Of a DNA stretch of 64,000 nucleotides, positions 45,192 through 54,357 are shown piece by piece; within the stretch, counting starts at the first letter, position 1, and the number at the start of each line of letters is the position of its first letter. The position numbers were made by a program, and so were the translations under genes. The DNA lies in assembly GCA_902789325.1 (NCBI GenBank), contig CADANN010000017.1:1-64000 (forward strand), read 5' to 3'. The DNA comes from an uncultured Spirochaetaceae bacterium. Lineage in GTDB: Bacteria; Spirochaetota; Spirochaetia; Treponematales; Treponemataceae. A model generated the notes under the pieces. That model searched no databases and was not told the origin of the DNA. It worked only from the letters and a program-made list of their open reading frames with translations.

Positions 45192-46085
45192 TCAAAACAA
45201 ATACAGCATGGAGTCGAGGTAGATGGCTTCGCGAAGTTCGAGCTGATGTTCGGGTTTTGTCATGTAGTAAAGTATGAATTCTAAAAGGATAGCAGAACCG
45301 AGTCCGCGACCTTCGAGTTTGAAGTTTGTAAAGCCCATTGGAAAGTATGTTTGCTGAATATCTTCTAAACTGATGAATGCGGGATTTTTCATGGCTTTGG
45401 AGAATTTGTAGCCACCATGACCTTCTGGTGAACTGCAATTGTGGTCAGGGATATTATCTCCAAGATTTTTATGGCTTACATTTTCGTAGCAGGCTTTGCG
45501 CGATTTGCAATTGATGTCGCAGCATTCGTTGCATAAAAATTCTACTTTGTCTTTTTCTTCTTGAGACAGGCTGACAAGTTGGTCAAAAGCTTTATTCAAG
45601 CGGAAATCTGGTACTACGAATTTGAATTCTTGTCGATTGAGTTCTGTTTTGAAATCATCAAAATCTGTAAGAACTTTTGTAGTCGAAGATATCAGATATA
45701 AATCCGGATATTTTGATTTAAGATAATCAACTAGTAAATCTGAATGAACGATTACACCGCTGGGAGTTTTAGAACCTTCAAAAAGTCTGCATAACTCATT
45801 GCATTTTTTATCAGTAAGATGTTCTTCATTTAATAAGGAATTACTGAAAGTTAATCTTGCGGAGATTCCATATTCTTCCACCAATGCGAGAACATCTTTT
45901 GCATCAGCTTTTCCAAAACTAGTTCTACCACCGCCCCAAAGAGAACCTTCTGGTGCACCATATATTGATGCGATATCACACCATTCGTAAAACCACTCAC
46001 GGTGTTCGCGCCAAAGCGGCAGAAACTCGCAATAGAATTCATAAAACTCAAAAAGCCCAGGAAGATGATAATGTGCTAAGGACAT
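45192..46085 (-). CDS. U32-peptidase-like TIM-barrel protein with cysteine cluster
   Basis: This 297-residue protein was not firmly recognised. The central NECCDINCKSRKACYEN cluster and a later SLEDIQQTYFPMGFTNFKLEGR segment resemble U32-like proteins, which have NEGC..CPxR and FKLxGR motifs and often carry a 4Fe-4S cluster. The N-terminal GAPEGSLWGGGRTS is unusual. It follows the HD-protein gene by one base, so the two are coupled. Function unknown. Confidence 0.6.
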   Translation of the reverse strand: MSLAHYHLPGLFEFYEFYCEFLPLWREHREWFYEWCDIASIYGAPEGSLWGGGRTSFGKADAKDVLALVEEYGISARLTFSNSLLNEEHLTDKKCNELCRLFEGSKTPSGVIVHSDLLVDYLKSKYPDLYLISSTTKVLTDFDDFKTELNRQEFKFVVPDFRLNKAFDQLVSLSQEEKDKVEFLCNECCDINCKSRKACYENVSHKNLGDNIPDHNCSSPEGHGGYKFSKAMKNPAFISLEDIQQTYFPMGFTNFKLEGRGLGSAILLEFILYYMTKPEHQLELREAIYLDSMLYLF

Positions 46086-46086
46086 A

Positions 46087-46794
46087 TCACATTCCGAACC
46101 ACTGGGCTGCAGTCTGGTCTGCTGTCTGCAGCAGTACTACGAGAGGGTTCTGCAGGAAGTTGGAATAGTTAAAGGTTTCGCTGTCTGACAAATCAGAAAA
46201 GCCCATGTGGCGGCTGACTGCTTCAATCACCATTCTGTTGCCAATCAAAGAAGGCAAAATCTCCAGCATCATCAAAACTGATTCGTTTCCGTGGCCCAGG
46301 TTGCGGTTCTCGTTCTTTGTTTTATAGAAAGGCTGCTTTACCCAGTTACCGGTAATGTCTTTTGTATTGCGATACTCTACTCCATAAAAGCCTGTCTTAC
46401 AGAAATCGTGGCAGAGTGCAGCAACAAAAATGTCGTAGGCACGCACTGTGTATTTTTCTGCCTCAGGTGAAGCAAAAAAGTTTTCAAGCATGGGGTGTGC
46501 AAACACAAGTGCCTGTTTAATAACCATAAGTGTATGAAGCGAAAGTCCACCTTTGAAGTTTCCGTGGAATCTTGTAGAGGCCGGTGCTGTCCAGAAATCT
46601 GTACGGTCAAGCCAGTCTTTCATGCTTGCAGCTTCGGTTGCGTCCTTCATAATATAATCAATCATTTCTGTAATGCATGGTTTGATTGATTCCATTGCAA
46701 AGCCTGTACCACTCTGATTAGCTGCAAACTCATTAAAAATATCAAGCAGCTCATTTACTTCAATATATAAATCCTGTCTTTCTGTATCTGTCAT
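46087..46794 (-). CDS. HD-domain phosphohydrolase-like protein
   Basis: This 235-residue protein has the ordered metal ligands of an HD hydrolase: a histidine in LSLHTLMV, the HD pair in ALCHDFCKTG, a histidine in NLGHGNES and a late aspartate in LLQTADQTA. It probably hydrolyses a nucleotide or phosphate ester, but the substrate is unknown. GAGG precedes ATG 46794. It is the first gene of a pair with the U32-like protein. Confidence 0.8.
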   Translation of the reverse strand: MTDTERQDLYIEVNELLDIFNEFAANQSGTGFAMESIKPCITEMIDYIMKDATEAASMKDWLDRTDFWTAPASTRFHGNFKGGLSLHTLMVIKQALVFAHPMLENFFASPEAEKYTVRAYDIFVAALCHDFCKTGFYGVEYRNTKDITGNWVKQPFYKTKNENRNLGHGNESVLMMLEILPSLIGNRMVIEAVSRHMGFSDLSDSETFNYSNFLQNPLVVLLQTADQTAAQWFGM

Positions 46795-46822
46795 TTTTTA
46801 CCTCATTTGTATTGTATCACAA

Positions 46823-48349
46823 TCAATCCAAAATTGTAATTTCTACACGTCTATTTAATGCTTTTCCTTCTGGAGTTTCATTTGAAGCAATCGGCTTTTT
46901 GCCACCACTTCCCTTGCAGATAAAGCGTTCGCTGCTAATTCCTCGGACTGCCAAAGCTTTTGCGATAGAATCTGCACGCTCTTTAGAAAGCTTCATTTCT
47001 CCAGCTTCATAGCCAGTGCTTGCAGTGTGGCCTTCAATCAAAAACTGTGCACCATCTGCAAGTCGTAAGATTTCAGCAATCTGGTCCAGTCGTTTTTCTT
47101 CACCAGGAAGCAATTCTGAACTGTCTGCCTTAAACTGAAGATTTTGAATTGTCAGGCGGATGCCAGCTTCTGTATTATCTACAGAAATTGGTGCCGTCTT
47201 GTTTTTTTGAGAAGTTTGTTTTGACTGATGTTCTTCAATCTGTTTTTTAAGTTTTTCAGTTTTTGATTTTGTATCTTTTTCGATTGAAGATTTTTCCGCA
47301 GTCGAAGTTTTATCCTTTTTATTTTTATCCAGATTTCCCTGACTCACCCATTCACTTGTATTTACAGATTCCCAAGTATCATCATCTTGTTTACTTACTT
47401 TTGAAACAGATTCTTTTGTACTTCTATCATTATCTTTTTTCACTGGTCTCTGAAGAAGTTTTTCCGCTTCTTCATCATCAAGAAGTTCCATTCTCTTTAG
47501 AGCTGCTATCAGTTTACTTCTATCAATTGCCGGAGGATATTCTGTGAATAGTGAAATAGTTCCTTTATACTGATATTTATTTCCATCCTTATAAACAAAG
47601 GTTTCATCTACAGAATCACGAATAACTAGAGCAGCACCAGTCTGTTTGCTTACTATTATAGTAGCCTTATGTCCTCCCTGTGCATAAGAAAGATCCTTGT
47701 CGCCACCCCAATCAACATAAATCGTTGTTCCGCCAGTGTTGTAACGTGTAGCCCACTGAGCAGAAATCAGATAAACTTCTTCTCCATTATAAATATCATC
47801 TCCGGTATAAGTATACTGAACGTAAATAGGCATTTTTGTGATGATTCCCTTAGAAAGCGGGTCAACAGCACGCATTGCTTTTGCTTCCCAGATATCACCC
47901 TTTTTGATTTTTTGGGAAGAAAATGCTGGAAAGCTTCTGAAACTTGGATATCCGTTATCAACAAGCATAGTCAGGTTACCATCGCTATTTATTATAAACG
48001 ATGAAGGAATTGCTTCATGTATTCCAAGTGCAACCTGAGCCTTATTACGATTTGTATCCTGATCTACAAAAAAGTCGCCTTCGTAAACAAGGCCTTTTTC
48101 AGATCTGTCTGGAATAATAAAAGCCGAAACAATTTTACTTTGCAGCCCTATATATTTCCCATTTTGATAGACTCTAAGATCACTGCGTTCAGTAAATTTA
48201 TAATTCCGGCTTCCTTTATATGAAATTGTCTGAGTATCATCCGTAAGTTCTCCAAGCGGATGATTTATTGCAGACTGTCCCGTAAGCAAAAAGGTAAGAA
48301 AAAAAAATATAAAAAGTGTAAAACAGATTTTTTTCATAGTAAAGTACAT
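46823..48349 (-). CDS. OmpA-family outer-envelope protein
   Basis: This 508-residue exported protein has a signal peptide (LFIFFFLTFLLTGQSA), a beta-rich N-terminal region (about 30-270), a low-complexity Lys/Ser/Thr/Glu linker (about 290-395) and a C-terminal OmpA-like peptidoglycan-binding domain (about 400-508). That domain has IEGHTASTG and LSKERADSIAKAL. It should anchor the envelope to peptidoglycan. ATG 48349 has GGGGGT four bases upstream; ATG 48337 is an alternative. The start lies next to a nested-hairpin repeat that may shape its expression. Confidence 0.87.
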   Translation of the reverse strand: MYFTMKKICFTLFIFFFLTFLLTGQSAINHPLGELTDDTQTISYKGSRNYKFTERSDLRVYQNGKYIGLQSKIVSAFIIPDRSEKGLVYEGDFFVDQDTNRNKAQVALGIHEAIPSSFIINSDGNLTMLVDNGYPSFRSFPAFSSQKIKKGDIWEAKAMRAVDPLSKGIITKMPIYVQYTYTGDDIYNGEEVYLISAQWATRYNTGGTTIYVDWGGDKDLSYAQGGHKATIIVSKQTGAALVIRDSVDETFVYKDGNKYQYKGTISLFTEYPPAIDRSKLIAALKRMELLDDEEAEKLLQRPVKKDNDRSTKESVSKVSKQDDDTWESVNTSEWVSQGNLDKNKKDKTSTAEKSSIEKDTKSKTEKLKKQIEEHQSKQTSQKNKTAPISVDNTEAGIRLTIQNLQFKADSSELLPGEEKRLDQIAEILRLADGAQFLIEGHTASTGYEAGEMKLSKERADSIAKALAVRGISSERFICKGSGGKKPIASNETPEGKALNRRVEITILD

Positions 48350-48352
48350 GTT

Positions 48353-48454
48353 ACCCCCCGAACCTTCGCAGCGTAGCTGCTCGGAGACTCGCTAAAAACA
48401 GTCCACCGGACTGTTTTTGCCCTGCTACGCAGTGCCGCTCCCTAAGTTCGGGGT
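48353..48454. repeat. Nested-hairpin intergenic element
   Basis: Outer arms CCCCGAAC (48356-48363) and GTTCGGGG (48446-48453) flank an inner perfect 11-bp stem, AAAAACAGTCC with GGACTGTTTTT, around 48394-48418. GCAGCGTAGCTGC and GCTACGC repeats lie between. It is GC-rich with no ORF, and abuts the OmpA-like start codon. Confidence 0.55.
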
Positions 48455-48463
48455 GACAGTTGG

Positions 48464-49102
48464 TTAAATACCAAGATCCTCACCAACGAGAATTACTTTA
48501 ATGCGTCCATCTGGCTTACAGATTCTGGTCTCAACAAACTGAGCACAAATAGACTGTGGACTAAGACAGTCGCCGCACATACCAGTTTTTGCACAAGGTG
48601 TAGCATCACAGAAACGCATAGCATTAATTGGTGAAGTATAGTTACGAACCTTATCATAAGCTGATTCCATATCAGCAACAATCTTATTCATACCTGCAAC
48701 AACAATGATGTTTTTAGGACCGTAGCAAAGAGCAGCTACTCGGTTACCCTTACCGTCAATATTAAAAAGTTCACCATCTTCTGTAATGGCATTAGAACTC
48801 ATAAGAAAGAAATCAGCATTCAAAGCCTTATGCATAAGTTCTTCTCGTTCTTCCGGATTTTTTGCAGTATCGCGGTCAATCAGATTATATCCTTTTTCAG
48901 CAAGAACTGTTTTGATTCCAAGCTGGTCAACCGTTGTTGTACCGCCCCAGGAAACTGTACTTCCCGCAGGAATCAGCTCAAGTACTTTCGCAGTAACATC
49001 TTTTGAATCTGAAATATAATAAGCCTCAAAGTGACGTTTCTTCAAAGCCTCAACAACCTTAGGCCCAGCCAAATCATTTCTCTTTTTTAATGGTTCCAAC
49101 AC
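48464..49102 (-). CDS. LUD-domain (LutC/YkgG-like) protein
   Basis: This 212-residue protein matches the LUD domain (DUF162): EALKKRHFEAYYISDS, PAGSTVSWGGTTT and MSSNAITEDGELFNIDG are family hallmarks, and a C-terminal cysteine cluster (CAKTGMCGDC) is visible. Relatives take part in lactate utilisation, but here there is no LutA or LutB partner, so the role is open. It is divergent from the diaminobutyrate aminotransferase gene. Confidence 0.87.
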   Translation of the reverse strand: MLEPLKKRNDLAGPKVVEALKKRHFEAYYISDSKDVTAKVLELIPAGSTVSWGGTTTVDQLGIKTVLAEKGYNLIDRDTAKNPEEREELMHKALNADFFLMSSNAITEDGELFNIDGKGNRVAALCYGPKNIIVVAGMNKIVADMESAYDKVRNYTSPINAMRFCDATPCAKTGMCGDCLSPQSICAQFVETRICKPDGRIKVILVGEDLGI

Positions 49103-49252
49103 TTTATGTCGCCTCCCAATCTCTTATAAAATAATACTTAATTATACAACAAAACGATTTGTTTACAATTCATATATTTAATAAAGTTTTGTAATTTGTA
49201 TTGTTAATAAATTATTTTTAAGGTAAACTGTCTTACTTACATTAAAATATAT

Positions 49253-49268
49253 ACAGCGAATTCGCTGT
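49253..49268. promoter_or_regulatory. 16-bp perfect palindrome before the aminotransferase gene
   Basis: ACAGCGAATTCGCTGT is a perfect 16-bp palindrome. It ends seven bases before the GGAG ribosome site (49275-49278) of the gene at 49286. It could be an operator or form a leader hairpin. Confidence 0.4.
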
Positions 49269-49285
49269 CGTAGTGGAGAACGTTT

Positions 49286-50653
49286 ATGTCGGAAAAAGGC
49301 ACAAATCAGTATTACATTACCAGACAGGATTCCACAGAATCTAATGCCCGTAGCTACCCGCGAAAATTTCCATTCGCAATTGCTAAAGCCAAAGGCTCAT
49401 GGGTTGAGGACGTAGAAGGAAACAAATATCTGGATTTTTTGTGTGGAGCGGGAACTTTAGCACTCGGCCACAATGATGACGAAGTAAACAAGGCAATGGT
49501 TGATTTGATTCAGTCAAATGCGCCGTTACACACCCTTGATTTAACCACCCCTGTGAAAGATGAATTCGTGGAAACGATACTTCGACATCTTCCTTCTGAA
49601 TTAGGAAATAATGCGAAAATTCAATTCTGCTCACCATCAGGAACTGATGCAACAGATGCAGCTATTAAGCTCTGTAAAACTGCAACAGGCCGTTCTGCCG
49701 TAATCTCCTTTGCAGGCGGTTACCACGGAATGGGCCAGGGCCCACTTGCCTGCATGGGAAATCTTCATGCAAAAACTGCAGTTAATGGACTTATGCCGGA
49801 TGTTCACAGCTTCCCTTACCCATATGCTTACCGCGATCCATTTGGACTTGGCGGAGAAGCCGGAGTAAAGGCTGCATGTAATTTCTTTGAGCGCACTCTT
49901 AAAGATCCTGAAAGCGGAATTACAAAGCCAGCCTGCGTAATCCTTGAACCAATTCAGGGTGAAGGCGGTGTTATCCCTGCCCCTGTAGAGTTCTTGCAGA
50001 CTGTTCGCCGCGTAACTAAAGAACTTGGCATTCCTCTTATTGTAGATGAAATCCAGTGCGGTATGGGACGCAGCGGAAAACTTTTTGCTTTTGAATATGC
50101 TGATATCGTGCCAGATGTACTTTTACTTTCTAAAGCAATCGGTGGCTCACAGCCAATGGCAGTTGTTGTTTATAATAAAGAACTTGATAAGTGGACTGCA
50201 GGTGCACATGCGGGTACTTTCCGCGGAAACCAGCTTGCAATGAAGGCCGGAACTATTACATTAAATCGTGTTTCTAAGCCAGATTTCCTAGCTGATGTAG
50301 TTCGTAAAGGTGATTTGATTCGTTCAAATCTTCGCGACCTTCAGAAGCGTGTAAGCATTATCGGCGATGTTCGCGGTAAAGGCCTTATGGTTGGTACCGA
50401 GTTTGTTGATCCAAAAGGCACTCCAGACTGTATTGGAAGCCTTCCAGCCAGCGGTGAAATTGCCGGCGCAGTACAGAAAATGTGCTTTGAAAACGGTCTT
50501 ATCGTAGAAAAAGGCGGCCGCAACGGTTCAGTTATGCGCTGTTTGTGTGCCTTGAACATTACTGACGAAGATCTCGGCAAAGCATGGAAGATTTTCGAAA
50601 AGTGTGTAATTGAGATTGATAATGCCTACAATCGAAAATCCGTTAAAAAATAA
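49286..50653 (+). CDS. dat: Diaminobutyrate--2-oxoglutarate aminotransferase
   Basis: This 455-residue class III aminotransferase has SPSGTDATDAAIKL, the substrate-loop FAGGYHGMG, VDEIQCGMGRSGK and the PLP lysine in LLLSKAIGG. Together with the decarboxylase downstream it fits the Dat-Ddc pathway: aspartate semialdehyde to 2,4-diaminobutyrate, then to 1,3-diaminopropane. GGAG precedes ATG 49286. A strong terminator follows its stop, so expression of the next gene may be separately set. Confidence 0.9.
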   Translation: MSEKGTNQYYITRQDSTESNARSYPRKFPFAIAKAKGSWVEDVEGNKYLDFLCGAGTLALGHNDDEVNKAMVDLIQSNAPLHTLDLTTPVKDEFVETILRHLPSELGNNAKIQFCSPSGTDATDAAIKLCKTATGRSAVISFAGGYHGMGQGPLACMGNLHAKTAVNGLMPDVHSFPYPYAYRDPFGLGGEAGVKAACNFFERTLKDPESGITKPACVILEPIQGEGGVIPAPVEFLQTVRRVTKELGIPLIVDEIQCGMGRSGKLFAFEYADIVPDVLLLSKAIGGSQPMAVVVYNKELDKWTAGAHAGTFRGNQLAMKAGTITLNRVSKPDFLADVVRKGDLIRSNLRDLQKRVSIIGDVRGKGLMVGTEFVDPKGTPDCIGSLPASGEIAGAVQKMCFENGLIVEKGGRNGSVMRCLCALNITDEDLGKAWKIFEKCVIEIDNAYNRKSVKK

Positions 50654-50670
50654 TCCGAAAGGATTATTTT
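50647..50670 (+). terminator. Intrinsic terminator after dat
   Basis: AAAATAATCC (50647-50656) pairs perfectly with GGATTATTTT (50661-50670) around a GAAA tetraloop. It overlaps the dat stop codon region. Confidence 0.7.
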
Positions 50671-50732
50671 AGGATTATCGAAAAAATGGCACAGAGGCAA
50701 GCTGTGCTTGCCGACAACGCGGATATTTTATT

Positions 50733-50761
50733 ATTCCCCGGCTATACCGGGGAATTTTTTT
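50733..50761 (+). terminator. Intrinsic terminator-like hairpin abutting the ddc ribosome site
   Basis: ATTCCCCGG (50733-50741) pairs with CCGGGGAAT (50747-50755) around a five-base loop, followed by a U-run to 50761. AAGGAAAC, the ribosome site of ddc, follows directly. It could stop transcription from upstream or act as an attenuator. Confidence 0.65.
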
Positions 50762-50773
50762 AAGGAAACAACC

Positions 50774-52231
50774 ATGGAAGAACTCTTTCTAACTTGTGAA
50801 AAAAATACCAAAAAGAAATACAAAATGCTCATCAAAGAAACCGCAAGTGCAATCGCAGACGCTTTTGTAAACGAATCTGCCTACTCAGGCCCAACTCCAG
50901 ACGAGCTTAAAAAAATCGTACAGCAGGATTCAATCCTTCCAGAGCATGGACTTGGTTGGGATAAAGTTTTTGAACTTACAAAAGAAAAGGTTCTTCCAAA
51001 TCTTCTTCGCACTCCTTCAACAGAATATATGCCACATCTCCACGGACCTTCTCTTCTGGAGACTCTTTCTTCTGAATTGATTATTTCTACATTTAATCAG
51101 TCTATGGACAGCTGGGATCAGTCTCCGGTAGCAACTGAAATTGAAGTGGAAACTATCCGACATCTCTGCAAACTTTACGGTTACGACGAATCAAAAGCCG
51201 ACGGAGTATTTACCAGCGGTGGCAGCCAATCTAACCAGACTGCAATTATACTTGCCCGAGACTGGTATTGTAATGAAATACTTAAATATGATGTCAAGAA
51301 ATATGGACTAAATGAGAAATGTTCTAAACTCAGAATGTATACAAGTGAGATTTCACATTTTTCAATGGAGAAGTCTGCGCATATTCTTGGTCTCGGATAT
51401 CAGGCTGTTGTAAAAGTTCCTGTAGATAGCCGCAAGCGAATGGACGTTACTGCCCTTCGCTCCCTTATTGAAGCAGACATAAAAGCTGGAAACATTCCAT
51501 TCCTTATTGTTGGTACAGTTGGAACTACAGATTTTGGAAGCATTGATCCTCTTGCAGAACTCAGCAAGCTTGCCCGCGAACACAATATGTGGCTACACGC
51601 AGATGCTGCATATGGTTCAGGTGTTATTATGAGCGAGAAATATCGCAACCGCGTAGCTGCCCTCTCCCTCTGCGACTCAATAACCGTAGACTTCCACAAA
51701 ATGTTCCTTATGCCAATTTCGTGCAGCGCAGTCCTCTTAAAAGATGGCTCAACTTTCAACGCTCTTACAATCCATGCAGATTATCTAAACCGCGAAGAAG
51801 ATGAAGAAGACGGCTACACTAACCTTGTAGATAAATCACTTCAGACAACACGCCGTTTTGACGCGCTTAAAGTCTGGATGTCTTTCCAGACACGTGGACG
51901 CGATGGCTGGAGTAAACTGATTGAAACAAGTATGGAAAATGCTCAATATTTTTACAGCCAGCTCAATATTGATAAAGATTTCGTAGTAATTACAGAACCA
52001 GAAATCTCTTCTGTTGTTTTCAGATATTGTGGAAACAACACTCTTTCTGGAGAACAACTCGACGAAATCAACAAAAAGGTTCGCCGAACTTTGATTCATG
52101 AATATGGTACAATTATTGGTCAAACTGTAAGTGATGGTCGTGTATGCTTAAAGTTTACACTTTTAAATCCACGTATTACACACAAAAAACTTGATGAATT
52201 GAAAGATTTGATTAAGAAACTTGCGTCATAA
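50774..52231 (+). CDS. ddc: L-2,4-diaminobutyrate decarboxylase
   Basis: This 485-residue group II PLP decarboxylase has EYMPHLHGPS, FTSGGSQSNQTA, GTVGTTDFGS, HADAAYGSG and the PLP lysine in VDFHKMFL. Following the diaminobutyrate aminotransferase it most likely makes 1,3-diaminopropane for norspermidine-type polyamines. ATG 50774 follows AAGGAAAC; a longer in-frame start at 50708 would translate the terminator hairpin. It ends four bases from the convergent GH57-like gene. Confidence 0.9.
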   Translation: MEELFLTCEKNTKKKYKMLIKETASAIADAFVNESAYSGPTPDELKKIVQQDSILPEHGLGWDKVFELTKEKVLPNLLRTPSTEYMPHLHGPSLLETLSSELIISTFNQSMDSWDQSPVATEIEVETIRHLCKLYGYDESKADGVFTSGGSQSNQTAIILARDWYCNEILKYDVKKYGLNEKCSKLRMYTSEISHFSMEKSAHILGLGYQAVVKVPVDSRKRMDVTALRSLIEADIKAGNIPFLIVGTVGTTDFGSIDPLAELSKLAREHNMWLHADAAYGSGVIMSEKYRNRVAALSLCDSITVDFHKMFLMPISCSAVLLKDGSTFNALTIHADYLNREEDEEDGYTNLVDKSLQTTRRFDALKVWMSFQTRGRDGWSKLIETSMENAQYFYSQLNIDKDFVVITEPEISSVVFRYCGNNTLSGEQLDEINKKVRRTLIHEYGTIIGQTVSDGRVCLKFTLLNPRITHKKLDELKDLIKKLAS

Positions 52232-52235
52232 ACAA

Positions 52236-54236
52236 TTATTTCTTAATTTTTCTTACAGGAATAATAGTAAAATTAATACTCTTTTCAGTTTCACGGCCAG
52301 GTTCAATATTTACATCCCAGAATAAAGAGGTTGCATGTGTAATATTTACCGGTGATATCTTTGTTCCATCAAAGCCTGGTCTATTGTATTTGATTGGATT
52401 ATAGCAGAAACTGCACTTTTCATTAGGCTCAAATACAAATGAAACTCCGTTAGGCTGGTTAGAAACGCGCACAACCTGAACATTATTAAGTTTACCCTTT
52501 TTGTTTAGGGATTCTGTTGACTTTGAAAAATCAAAATTATAAACATCACCATTATCCAGAGTTTCAATATTTATTCCAGATTTAGAAGTTGTTGTAAATG
52601 AAACATCAGATATATTTGATTCAACAGCGAATTTTGCTTTTAGAGGTTTATCACTTTCATTTCGAATAATATACTGAACATACATTCCAGTAGAATTTAT
52701 TACATACTTTTTGCGGAGATATACAGTCTGACCCGTAGGCTTCCAAACAGCTCTTGCGCATAACTGAACTTCATGATGTTTAGAGATGTATTTTAATTGT
52801 GAATACTGAATTCTTGAGAATACACCATCACCTGCAGGTTCGCCACGAATATATAATTCAAGCTGATTTTCTGTAAAAAGATGATCAATAAAAAATCCGC
52901 GATCATAATTATCATCATGACCATCAAATTCAAATTTACGTTTCAAATTATCTGCATAATTGCAGGTATCTTTTATAACATCAAGTTCTGGAACACTTCC
53001 GCCTGCAAGAGAAATATATGCAAAATACTGTTCCATACGGCAAACATATTCATCAATACCATCATTATCATAATCATAACAGGTAACTGATTCTTCAAAT
53101 TTACCGTCACCACGAAGCATCTTTTCTGCTTCATTTAAATATTTATATGCCTGTTGACGATAGGTTGCATTAAGCTGAGGTTCGTTTGCAGTACATAAAA
53201 GATTCATTCCGTTTTGAGCCTGCCAGAGTTTTTCACGGGCAGTCTTCTTTCTCATCTTATCAGTTTTATACTGATTAACGAGAAGACTCAAATACATCAT
53301 TCTGTTATAAAGCTTTTTACTTTCATTGAAGGTATACAGAAAGTCAAAAACAGTCCCAGGGAATTTATTTGTCTTGTCTGTATTACTCATTGAAGTAATT
53401 TTACAAACTTCATCACTAATTCCAATTGGAATATACGAAGGTATTTTTATTTTAACTCCAGTTGTTCTATAAGAATTTAAAGTTGTTAATTTTACCCTTC
53501 CATTCTCGTTAGCCTGGATATATTTTCCAAGCTGTTCAAACCATTTAGTTTCATTCAATTTAGAAACCATTTCTGGGGTGAGTGCAATTGCAATTATTCT
53601 GTCTGCATCAAGCTGAAGATGATTATCTTTTTTTTCTGCTTTTAGAACAGCTTTTTCAATATTATAGATAAACTCTTCTGCAAGCATCTGTTCATTTGGA
53701 AGTAAATCATTGTAATAAGGGAAAATATCAACATTCTTTCCAAGGTCACTCATAAAAATAGGAAGAAATGTTCTTTTGCTTTCCTGAATAATAGAACTAT
53801 TCAAAATAACATATTCGATTCCACAAGTATGAATATTATTTACAAGAGAAGAATCCCAGCAATCCTGAAAAAGTGTCATGCCTCGTGGACGCTTTCCAAA
53901 TGTAGCGCGGATTTCAGCTGTTAAAAGATCAATTTGTCCGTTGCGATCAACAGAATTTAATAGAGGAAGCAATGGATCATTATAACCACCGCCAAGAATT
54001 TCAACCTGCTTGCGGTCTGTAAGTTCACGTAAAATTGTAATGAGTTCGTTTTTTCGTTTCTTAAAAAACTGAATTTGAGGGCCTGAAAAGGCAAAGGACA
54101 TTGGGAATGAAGGATGGGAATAAAGAAATTTTAATACTGGCTTATAAACAGTCTGAAAACTCTTTTCAAGAGCTTCTGTGCCTTCTGTACATACCGGCAC
54201 TGACTTTACAATGAAGCTGACGTATATTGAACCCAT
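52236..54236 (-). CDS. GH57-fold protein lacking catalytic residues
   Basis: This 666-residue protein follows the GH57 amylase/4-alpha-glucanotransferase layout (EILGGGYNDPLLPLL, then PRGMTLFQDCWDSSL and GIEYVILNS). The catalytic nucleophile position, Glu in the usual WLTERVW motif, reads LFQDCW with Gln124, and the N-terminal HxQP motif is gone. The region around the acid/base Asp (usually FHDDGE) reads IALTPEM. It has no signal peptide. The beta-rich C-terminal domain (about 400-666) is kept. A catalytically dead glycan-binding or regulatory role is likely. AAGGATA precedes ATG 54236. Confidence 0.75.
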   Translation of the reverse strand: MGSIYVSFIVKSVPVCTEGTEALEKSFQTVYKPVLKFLYSHPSFPMSFAFSGPQIQFFKKRKNELITILRELTDRKQVEILGGGYNDPLLPLLNSVDRNGQIDLLTAEIRATFGKRPRGMTLFQDCWDSSLVNNIHTCGIEYVILNSSIIQESKRTFLPIFMSDLGKNVDIFPYYNDLLPNEQMLAEEFIYNIEKAVLKAEKKDNHLQLDADRIIAIALTPEMVSKLNETKWFEQLGKYIQANENGRVKLTTLNSYRTTGVKIKIPSYIPIGISDEVCKITSMSNTDKTNKFPGTVFDFLYTFNESKKLYNRMMYLSLLVNQYKTDKMRKKTAREKLWQAQNGMNLLCTANEPQLNATYRQQAYKYLNEAEKMLRGDGKFEESVTCYDYDNDGIDEYVCRMEQYFAYISLAGGSVPELDVIKDTCNYADNLKRKFEFDGHDDNYDRGFFIDHLFTENQLELYIRGEPAGDGVFSRIQYSQLKYISKHHEVQLCARAVWKPTGQTVYLRKKYVINSTGMYVQYIIRNESDKPLKAKFAVESNISDVSFTTTSKSGINIETLDNGDVYNFDFSKSTESLNKKGKLNNVQVVRVSNQPNGVSFVFEPNEKCSFCYNPIKYNRPGFDGTKISPVNITHATSLFWDVNIEPGRETEKSINFTIIPVRKIKK

Positions 54237-54293
54237 TATCCTTTATACGGCACCCCACCAAAAGCCGATATTCACTCCTTTTTCTTAAATTAA

Positions 54294-54325
54294 TATTAAA
54301 AATAATACCCTTCCCCAAAGGTATT
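54294..54325 (-). terminator. Terminator after the Rnf-like operon
   Basis: On the minus strand AATACCTT and AAGGGTATT can pair around TGGGG, with one bulge, followed by ATTTTTAAT. It lies about 35 bases after the last stop at 54358. Confidence 0.5.
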
Positions 54326-54357
54326 TTTCTCCGATTTTTTTTTAATTCAGAAAATAA

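Noticed and set aside
50708..50773. Earlier start for the diaminobutyrate decarboxylase
   Set aside because: The extra 22 codons would be the terminator hairpin itself; ATG 50774 follows AAGGAAAC.
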